From positions 1-39,121 of the forward strand of contig DFDU01000121.1 of the NCBI GenBank assembly GCA_002369325.1: 39,121 nucleotides of DNA. The letters run 5' to 3'. Positions 33,602 to 39,121 of the stretch are shown here, piece by piece. The stretch comes from Lachnospiraceae bacterium UBA3820 (GTDB lineage: Bacteria > Bacillota > Clostridia > Lachnospirales > Lachnospiraceae). A model generated the notes under the pieces. That model had not been told where the DNA came from. It made no database searches and saw nothing but the letters and a program-made list of their open reading frames with translations. The position numbers and the translations under genes are program-made. The first letter of the stretch is position 1, and each line of letters begins with the position of its first letter.

Positions 33602-34567
33602 ATGGCTAAAAAGGATAATTCACTTCGTAATTCATGCTTGCTTTTTATTACGGCAATAATCTGGGGAACATCATTTGTTGCCCAATCGGCCGGAATGGAA
33701 TATATAGGACCGTTTACATTTAGCGTAATAAGATACATAATTGGCGGGACGGTTCTTCTTCCTGTTATATTGATATCCGTCAATATAAATAATAAAAACA
33801 GATTAAACGAAGGATACTCAAAAGAGGATATTAAAAAAGAAAATGATAGAAATATAAAGCTTTCCATAAAATATGGATTGATTTGCGGTTCGATTCTTTT
33901 TATAGCATCTAATTTTCAGCAGATGGCCATGCTTCATGCTTCGGCGGGAAAGGCGGGCTTTATAACAGCGTTGTATATAGTTCTGGTTCCGATAGTTGGG
34001 ATTTTTTTGAAGAAAAAGACTTCGCCTATCATATGGTTTTGCGTTTTGCTTGCTTTGCTCGGATTATACTTCCTTTGCATAGGTCGAGGGGGAGTATATG
34101 AGTTTGAAATATCGGATATACAATTGCTTTGTTGTGCGCTTGTATTCTCTTTCCATATAATTATCATTGACAATGCAAATAAAAAAGGCGTAAACGGAAT
34201 TGTGGTATCAAGTACCCAGTTTTATATGGCAGCAGTATTGAGTGTATTCTTTGTATATCCGCTTGACGGCTGCGTATATAACAGGTTTCCTGATATGGAT
34301 ATGATTTTAAAGGCAACACCTGCCATGTTATATTCGGGTATTATGGCATGCGGAGTAGCATATACGTTACAAATAATCGGACAAAAAGATGTCAATCCGA
34401 CTGTTGCGTCCCTTATTATGAGCCTTGAGTCCGTTGTGTCGGCAATTTCGGGATTTCTTATCCTGGGGCAGAAGCTATCGACCGATGAGATAATCGGATG
34501 TGCAATTATGTTTGCGGCAATCATACTTGCCGAGCTTCCGATAGGAAAAAAGACTGTAAAATCGTGA
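33602..34567 (+). CDS. EamA/RhaT-family (DMT) membrane transporter
   Basis: This is a 321-residue drug/metabolite transporter-superfamily protein with about ten hydrophobic segments in two EamA repeats. The first repeat opens LLFITAIIWGTSFVAQSAGM and includes FSVIRYIIGG. The second ends with the typical NPTVASLIMSLESVVSAISG and a late helix before the basic C-terminus. A charged 30-residue loop (about 65-90) separates helices 2 and 3. The family exports amino acids and other small metabolites; the substrate here is unknown. It has its own strong promoter. It converges on the LysR gene with 56 bases between stops and no clear hairpin there. Being near leucine genes hints at an amino-acid role, but only weakly. 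Confidence 0.9.
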   Translation: MAKKDNSLRNSCLLFITAIIWGTSFVAQSAGMEYIGPFTFSVIRYIIGGTVLLPVILISVNINNKNRLNEGYSKEDIKKENDRNIKLSIKYGLICGSILFIASNFQQMAMLHASAGKAGFITALYIVLVPIVGIFLKKKTSPIIWFCVLLALLGLYFLCIGRGGVYEFEISDIQLLCCALVFSFHIIIIDNANKKGVNGIVVSSTQFYMAAVLSVFFVYPLDGCVYNRFPDMDMILKATPAMLYSGIMACGVAYTLQIIGQKDVNPTVASLIMSLESVVSAISGFLILGQKLSTDEIIGCAIMFAAIILAELPIGKKTVKS

Positions 34568-34623
34568 CATACTGACAATGATAAAATATAACAATACGGA
34601 AATAACTCAGTTTTTAAATAATC

Positions 34624-35607
34624 TTACTTACAATAATTGAGAAATTTTTCCAGAGCCGTTTGCTTAATTTTTCCTTCGGGATAGATGAAGCCGACGGTTC
34701 TTTTTTTGACTTCTTTTTCAAGCGGAAGCTCGATTATCTGACCGCTTTCAAGATATTCCGTTGCAAATTCGCGAACAATACTTGCAACACCCATACCTAT
34801 GGCGGCAAAATCGATAAGAAGATCCATATTATTTATTTCCAGAATCTGATTAGGATGTATGTCTTCACCGGCAAGATACCGGTCGATATGAGTTCTGGTT
34901 ATATTGTTTTGCTCAAGAAGCATAAGGTTGGATTTTTCCAATATTTCCTTGCTTGAAAGCTTATAATCATATGTCGTTTTTTTGTCGGAAAGAAATGAAG
35001 TGAGATTCCCGGCAAAGAAATATGTATCGTTTGATGAATCGGAATCATCATTTTCGCGTTCTCTAAGATGAAGATTATCTATATAATTATCCGATGCGAC
35101 AAATATATCATGAATATCTTTAAGTTTTTTGTATTTGTATCCTTTAGGTATATCAGTCTCGCAAATAAGACCTATATCAATTTTTTCTTCCTGTAAAAGC
35201 TTTATGGTGTTTATGGTGGAGTGGCAGTCAATAATAACCTTGATGTGAGGATTCATTGTAATAAAGCCTTTAAGATAATCCAGTAAAATATGTTTACACA
35301 GGGAAGTGCTTACGCCGATTCTAAGCTGACCTATACCGAGTTCGCCTATTTTTTTAATTTCGTCTTCACCTTTTATAATGCTTTCAAATGCTTTCTCGAT
35401 ATGGTTATATAAAATCTCACCTTCTTCAGTAAGCATTACTCCTTTTGAGGTTCTGTCAAAAAGCTTGATTTCGAGTCCTTCCTCAAGCTTTGAAATGGAT
35501 TTGCTTATGGCAGGCTGACTTATATAAAGCTTTTCGGCAGCCTTGCTTAAGCTTTTATACTTTGCGACATTATAAAATACTTTATAATTATTTAGATTCT
35601 CGTACAT
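34624..35607 (-). CDS. LysR-family transcriptional regulator
   Basis: This is a 327-residue LysR-type regulator. The N-terminal winged helix-turn-helix (residues 1-60) reads FYNVAKYKSLSKAAEKLYISQPAISKSISKLEE, with the typical LFDRTSKGVMLTEEG following. The rest is a periplasmic-binding-protein-like effector domain. It is slightly longer than the usual ~300 residues. The start ATG has AAGGAGAGG 6 bases upstream on the minus strand. It is divergent from leuC across a 196-base gap that contains three palindromes, which suggests it regulates the leu genes and itself. The effector is unknown; a pathway intermediate such as isopropylmalate is plausible by analogy to other leucine regulators. Confidence 0.92.
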   Translation of the reverse strand: MYENLNNYKVFYNVAKYKSLSKAAEKLYISQPAISKSISKLEEGLEIKLFDRTSKGVMLTEEGEILYNHIEKAFESIIKGEDEIKKIGELGIGQLRIGVSTSLCKHILLDYLKGFITMNPHIKVIIDCHSTINTIKLLQEEKIDIGLICETDIPKGYKYKKLKDIHDIFVASDNYIDNLHLRERENDDSDSSNDTYFFAGNLTSFLSDKKTTYDYKLSSKEILEKSNLMLLEQNNITRTHIDRYLAGEDIHPNQILEINNMDLLIDFAAIGMGVASIVREFATEYLESGQIIELPLEKEVKKRTVGFIYPEGKIKQTALEKFLNYCK

Positions 35608-35626
35608 ACAAAACCTCTCCTTAAAA

Positions 35627-35638
35627 ATAACCGGTTAT
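35627..35638. promoter_or_regulatory. Palindrome near the lysR start (possible autoregulatory site)
   Basis: ATAACCGGTTAT is a perfect palindrome just upstream of the lysR ribosome site. It shares the ATAAC...GTTAT half-sites with the larger palindrome at 35685-35701. Confidence 0.35.
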
Positions 35639-35684
35639 AATAAAAAATAATACATAACATTTTTTTATTATAATATATAAGTGA

Positions 35685-35701
35685 TATAACTTCAAGTTAT
35701 A
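35685..35701. promoter_or_regulatory. Candidate LysR-binding site
   Basis: TATAACTTCAAGTTATA is a perfect interrupted palindrome containing the T-N11-A pattern typical of LysR boxes. It lies mid-way between the divergent lysR and leuC genes. Confidence 0.5.
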
Positions 35702-35722
35702 ATAACTATCAAAATTATTCAT

Positions 35723-35742
35723 TAGTAAATTTAAATTTACTA
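35723..35742. promoter_or_regulatory. 20-base palindrome upstream of leuC
   Basis: TAGTAAATTTAAATTTACTA is a perfect 20-base palindrome about 60 bases before the leuC start. It overlaps the region where the leuC promoter should lie (possible -10 at TTAAAAT from 35745). It may be a second operator. Confidence 0.45.
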
Positions 35743-35803
35743 TGTTAAAATATCAAACAGTTTCTTAAATTTATAAGTAATGAATAAAAAGGAGGAATCT
35801 GAT

Positions 35804-37069
35804 ATGGGTATGACTATGACACAAAAAATTCTTGCAGCTCATGCGGGACTTGAAAGTGTAAGTGCAGGTCAGCTTATTGAGGCTGATTTGGATTTGGTTC
35901 TTGCCAATGACGTTACTGCACCGGTTGCTATTCATGAGATGGAAAAATTTAACAAGAAGCAGGTTTTTGACAAGGAGAAGGTTGCACTTGTCATGGATCA
36001 CTTCACACCAAATAAGGATATAAAGAGTGCGGAGCATTGCAAATGTGTCAGAGAGTTCTCTAAGGACTATGATATTACTAATTTCTTTGACGTAGGAGCG
36101 ATGGGTATTGAACATGCACTCTTACCTGAAAAAGGACTTATAGTTGCAGGAGAAACCTGTATCGGTGCCGATTCGCATACATGTACATACGGTGCTCTCG
36201 GAGCATTTTCAACAGGTGTCGGAAGTACTGATATGGCTGCCGGAATGGTTACGGGTAAGGCATGGTTTAAGGTTCCTTCGGCGATTAAGTTCAATATTGT
36301 CGGAGAAAAGGCTAAATGGGTTAGCGGTAAGGATGTTATTCTTCACATAATTGGTATGATAGGAGTTGACGGTGCATTATATCGTTCAATGGAATTTGTC
36401 GGTGAGGGAATTAAGAATCTTACCATGGATGACAGATTTACTATTGCAAATATGGCAATAGAGGCAGGCGCTAAAAACGGTATCTTCCCTGTGGATGAGC
36501 TTACAGAGGAATATATGAAAGAGCATTCAACAAAAGCTTATACCAGATATGAGGCTGATGCTGATGCAGAATATGATGAGGAATATACAATTGATTTGTC
36601 GACACTTAAGCCGACTGTAGCCTTCCCTCATCTTCCTGAAAATACAAAGACAATCGATGAGGTTGGAGATATAAAGATAGATCAGGTTGTAATCGGTTCA
36701 TGTACAAACGGACGTATTTCTGATATGAGAATTGCGGCTGAGATTATGAAGGGTAAGCATGCTGCAGATGGTGTAAGAGTAATAGTTATTCCGGGAACAC
36801 AGGATGTATACCTTCAAATGATAGAGGAAGGTCTTACCGAAACATTTATAAAGGCCGGTGCAATTGTATCCACACCAACCTGCGGTCCTTGTTTGGGCGG
36901 ACACATGGGAGTTATGGCAGCCGGCGAAAAGGCAGTTTCGACTACCAACCGTAACTTTGTAGGAAGAATGGGTCATGTTGATTCAGAGGTATATCTTGCA
37001 AGTCCTGCAGTTGCAGCGGCTTCGGCTATAACCGGAAAGATCAGCTGTCCATGTGAATTAGGATTATAG
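35804..37069 (+). CDS. leuC: 3-isopropylmalate dehydratase, large subunit
   Basis: This is the large subunit of isopropylmalate isomerase, which converts 2-isopropylmalate to 3-isopropylmalate in leucine biosynthesis using a [4Fe-4S] cluster. The 421-residue length fits the aconitase-like HacA/LeuC2 class that pairs with a short LeuD. Cluster ligands are Cys300 (VIGSCTNGRISD) and Cys360/Cys363 (TPTCGPCLGGHMG). GADSHTCTYGALGAFSTGVG is the conserved substrate-loop block. ATG 35804 is chosen over the upstream in-frame ATG at 35780 because AAGGAGGAA (35788-35796) precedes it; the upstream ATG overlaps that site. It is the first gene of the leu run, with leuD 12 bases after its stop. Confidence 0.96.
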   Translation: MGMTMTQKILAAHAGLESVSAGQLIEADLDLVLANDVTAPVAIHEMEKFNKKQVFDKEKVALVMDHFTPNKDIKSAEHCKCVREFSKDYDITNFFDVGAMGIEHALLPEKGLIVAGETCIGADSHTCTYGALGAFSTGVGSTDMAAGMVTGKAWFKVPSAIKFNIVGEKAKWVSGKDVILHIIGMIGVDGALYRSMEFVGEGIKNLTMDDRFTIANMAIEAGAKNGIFPVDELTEEYMKEHSTKAYTRYEADADAEYDEEYTIDLSTLKPTVAFPHLPENTKTIDEVGDIKIDQVVIGSCTNGRISDMRIAAEIMKGKHAADGVRVIVIPGTQDVYLQMIEEGLTETFIKAGAIVSTPTCGPCLGGHMGVMAAGEKAVSTTNRNFVGRMGHVDSEVYLASPAVAAASAITGKISCPCELGL

Positions 37070-37081
37070 GAGGTTAGGTTT

Positions 37082-37570
37082 ATGAGAGCAAAAGGAACAG
37101 TACATAAATACGGTGACAATGTAGATACAGATGTTATAATCCCTGCAAGATATCTTAATTCATCGGATCCTGCCGAGCTTGCAAAGAATTGTATGGAAGA
37201 TATAGACAAGGATTTTGTAAAAAGAGTTAAGCCGGGAGATATAATGGTTGCAAATAAGAACTTCGGTTGCGGTTCGTCCAGAGAGCATGCACCAATAGCA
37301 ATAAAGGCTTCGGGTATCAGCTGTGTTATAGCAGAAACATTTGCAAGAATATTTTACAGAAACGCAATCAATATCGGACTTCCGATTATCGAGTGTCCTG
37401 AGGCTGCAAAGGCCATAGAGGCAAATGATGAAGTGGAAATCGATTTTGATTCAGGTATGATATATGATTTAACAAAAGGATTGGAATTTAAGGGTCAGGC
37501 TTTTCCTCCGTTTATGCAGGAAATTATAAAAAGCGGCGGCCTTATAGCAAGAATAAACTCAAAAAATTGA
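37082..37570 (+). CDS. leuD: 3-isopropylmalate dehydratase, small subunit
   Basis: This is the 162-residue small (swivel-domain) subunit of isopropylmalate isomerase and acts with LeuC. The opening GTVHKYGDNVDTDVIIPARYL and the loop NFGCGSSREHAPIAIKASG are diagnostic. The short form is the usual partner of the HacA-type LeuC. It follows leuC by 12 bases with AGGAGGT as ribosome site, so the two subunits are made together. A 195-base gap with a large inverted repeat separates it from purC. No terminator is evident there, so read-through into purC and leuB is likely. Confidence 0.96.
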   Translation: MRAKGTVHKYGDNVDTDVIIPARYLNSSDPAELAKNCMEDIDKDFVKRVKPGDIMVANKNFGCGSSREHAPIAIKASGISCVIAETFARIFYRNAINIGLPIIECPEAAKAIEANDEVEIDFDSGMIYDLTKGLEFKGQAFPPFMQEIIKSGGLIARINSKN

Positions 37571-37617
37571 TATATAATTATTTGATTTTTGCTTATAAAT
37601 ATTAAACAGGATTTGAA

Positions 37618-37739
37618 AGTATAGAAATAATTCATAAGCAGGTACTTTGAACACGCCGGTACTTAACGAGCTTGTGAGTTTAGTACCGTTGCGTGTGAGA
37701 GTAGCGAGAGCGTGCTTGCGATGAATTAATTTCTGTACT
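37618..37739 (+). other. Long inverted-repeat RNA-like element between leuD and purC (element B)
   Basis: A closing stem of about 18 pairs (37618-37635 with 37721-37739, one bulged A and a G-U pair) encloses further nested stems: AAGCA/TGCTT (37636-37640 with 37713-37717), ACACGC/GCGTGT (37651-37656 with 37691-37696) and CGGTACT/AGTACCG (37657-37663 with 37682-37688), with GAGCTTGT in its loop. There is no T run, so it is not an ordinary terminator. It ends about 11 bases before the purC ribosome site. The plan and the words AGCTTGT and AGCGA recall element A at 4451-4578. Confidence 0.6.
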
Positions 37740-37765
37740 GTAAAATCCGTAAGGAGGAAGAAAAA

Positions 37766-38635
37766 ATGAAAGAATTTAAACCTGTTAAAGAAGGAAAGGT
37801 AAGAGAGATCTACGATAACGGAGACAATCTTATCATGGTTGCAACAGACAGAATCAGCTGTTTTGACGTTATCTTAAATAATACGGTAACAAAAAAAGGT
37901 ACTGTATTAACCCAAATGTCAAAGCTTTGGTTTGATATGACAGAGGATATAATTCCAAATCATATGATTTCAGTTGATGTAAATGATATGCCTGAGTTTT
38001 TCAGACAGCCTCAGTTTGACGGAAATTCAATGATGTGTAAGAAGCTTGAGATGCTTCCTATCGAATGTATTGTTCGCGGATACATTACGGGAAGCGGCTG
38101 GGAAAGCTATAAGAAAAACGGAACTGTTTGCGGAATCAAGCTTCCGGAGGGACTTGTCGAATCAGATAAGCTTCCTGAACCGATTTATACACCTTCTACA
38201 AAGGCAGAGATAGGCGATCATGATGAGAATATTTCATATGAGCAGAGTATAGAGCATCTTGAAAAATTCTTCCCGGGAAAGGGAGAGGAATATGCTGCAA
38301 AATTAAGAGATTATACAATAGCCCTCTATAAAAAATGTGCGGATTATGCTCTTACAAAGGGAATTATAATAGCAGATACCAAGTTTGAGTTCGGACTTGA
38401 TGAAAACGGAAATATCGTTCTCGGTGATGAGATGCTTACACCTGACAGCTCAAGATTCTGGCCTGCAGATGTATACGAGCCGGGTCATTCACAGCCTTCA
38501 TTTGATAAGCAGTTTGCACGTGACTGGTTAAAGAACAATCCAGGTCACAATTGGACACTTCCTCAGGATATAGTAGACAAGACCATCGCAATTTACCTCG
38601 AAGGATATGAAAAACTTTCAGGTAAGAAGCTGTAA
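37766..38635 (+). CDS. purC: SAICAR synthetase
   Basis: This is phosphoribosylaminoimidazole-succinocarboxamide synthase, the ATP-dependent purine-pathway step that joins CAIR to aspartate. The 289-residue length matches the longer, yeast-ADE1-like class rather than the ~240-residue form. Diagnostic stretches are KEGKVREIYD near the N-terminus, VATDRISCFDVIL, the VRGYITGSGW block, and GLDENGNIVLGDEMLTPDSSRFW near the C-terminus, read in two parts. The ribosome site is AAGGAGGAAG. It lies between leuD and leuB with only 18 bases to leuB, so a purine gene is embedded in a leucine operon. Confidence 0.95.
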   Translation: MKEFKPVKEGKVREIYDNGDNLIMVATDRISCFDVILNNTVTKKGTVLTQMSKLWFDMTEDIIPNHMISVDVNDMPEFFRQPQFDGNSMMCKKLEMLPIECIVRGYITGSGWESYKKNGTVCGIKLPEGLVESDKLPEPIYTPSTKAEIGDHDENISYEQSIEHLEKFFPGKGEEYAAKLRDYTIALYKKCADYALTKGIIIADTKFEFGLDENGNIVLGDEMLTPDSSRFWPADVYEPGHSQPSFDKQFARDWLKNNPGHNWTLPQDIVDKTIAIYLEGYEKLSGKKL

Positions 38636-38653
38636 GTCGGGAAGGAGAAAAAC

Positions 38654-39121
38654 ATGAATTGTAATATTGCGGTTATTAAAGGTGACGGAATCGGTCCCGA
38701 GGTAGTCAGCGAGGCTATGAAGGTGCTGGATGCCGTTGGAAAAAAATACGGTCATACATTTAACTATGAGCAGCTTCTTATGGGTGGCTGTTCGATAGAT
38801 AAATACGGTGATCCTCTTACCGATGAAACCGTTGCGATCGCTAAAACAAAGGATGCGGTATTGCTTGGTTCAATAGGCGGAAATACACAGACATCACCTT
38901 GGTATAAGCTTCCTCCAAATAAAAGACCGGAAGCGGGACTTTTAAAAATACGTAAGGAACTCGGACTTTTCGCAAATCTTCGTCCTGCATATCTTTATCC
39001 TGAGCTTAAAGAAGCATGTCCTTTAAAGGAAAGCGTTGCTGAAAGAGGCTTTGATATGATGATAATGCGTGAGCTTACAGGCGGACTTTATTTCGGAGAC
39101 AGATATACAAAGGAAGTCGAC
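38654..39121 (+). CDS. leuB: 3-isopropylmalate dehydrogenase, 3' end missing
   Basis: This is the NAD-dependent decarboxylating dehydrogenase that follows LeuCD in leucine synthesis. The window holds the first 156 codons, open to the edge. Family marks are AVIKGDGIGPEVV at the N-terminus, the AVLLGSIGG region, the substrate loop LLKIRKELGLFANLRP, and MMIMRELTGGLYFGDR, all in the expected order. The ATG at 38654 follows AAGGAGAAA by a normal gap and is 18 bases after the purC stop. About 200 residues should lie beyond the window. Confidence 0.96.
   Translation, partial: MNCNIAVIKGDGIGPEVVSEAMKVLDAVGKKYGHTFNYEQLLMGGCSIDKYGDPLTDETVAIAKTKDAVLLGSIGGNTQTSPWYKLPPNKRPEAGLLKIRKELGLFANLRPAYLYPELKEACPLKESVAERGFDMMIMRELTGGLYFGDRYTKEVD

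Noticed and set aside
34568..34623. Terminator between the convergent EamA and LysR genes
   Set aside because: I found no convincing stem with a T run in these 56 bases.
35608..35803. T-box leader for leuC
   Set aside because: The gap is under 200 bases, has no T-box sequence or terminator, and is shared with a divergent gene.
37618..37739. Known purine, PRPP or ppGpp riboswitch before purC
   Set aside because: I could not find the conserved core residues of those classes, and the long inverted-repeat closing stem is not typical of them.

Overview
The window looks like chromosome of an anaerobic low-GC Firmicute, most likely a Lachnospiraceae-type Clostridium relative (Butyrivibrio/Roseburia-like). 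This rests on the AT-rich base composition, strong AGGAGG ribosome sites, sigma-A-type promoters, short intrinsic terminators, a SEC-C protein, a DUF1292 protein, zinc-ribbon membrane proteins, and giant Cna-B/SpaA surface proteins with a Gram-positive sorting tail. The genus is an inference. No rRNA, tRNA, CRISPR array, transposase or phage gene was seen.

Layout. 1-1603: 3' end of a MacB-type ABC permease and a small membrane protein. 1609-4083: a SEC-C protein and a UvrD/Rep helicase. 4084-4638: a 555-bp leader holding a good promoter, a (AAGC)14 tetranucleotide tract inside a short leader ORF, an intrinsic terminator and a cloverleaf-like fold. 4639-9192: a 1517-aa secreted repeat protein. 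9411-12030: an MBOAT acyltransferase and its DHHW/AlgX-like partner. 12123-13091: a lipoprotein, convergent with a DUF1292 gene. 13691-19191: four genes for membrane proteins that each carry zinc ribbons and low-complexity repeats. 19343-22815: a heterodimeric ABC exporter. 23166-33365: a 3399-aa surface adhesin. 33602-34567: an EamA transporter. 34624-35607: a LysR regulator, divergent from a leuC-leuD-purC-leuB run that leaves the window.

How it fits together. The right end is leucine biosynthesis with a purine gene inserted, probably controlled by the divergent LysR protein through palindromes in the shared intergenic region. Much of the rest concerns the cell envelope: two very large exported proteins, a polymer O-acetylation pair, a lipoprotein, an exporter and the zinc-ribbon membrane operon.

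The most interesting signal is upstream of the 1517-aa protein. In the present 14-copy state a leader ORF crosses the tetranucleotide tract and ends at the first bases of a terminator stem. One copy more or fewer would stop translation about 45-50 bases earlier. That geometry suggests phase-variable, translation-dependent attenuation of a surface protein. The geometry is read directly from the sequence; the mechanism is inference. A second item is a pair of related structured elements (about 4451-4578 and 37618-37739) that may belong to one repeat family.
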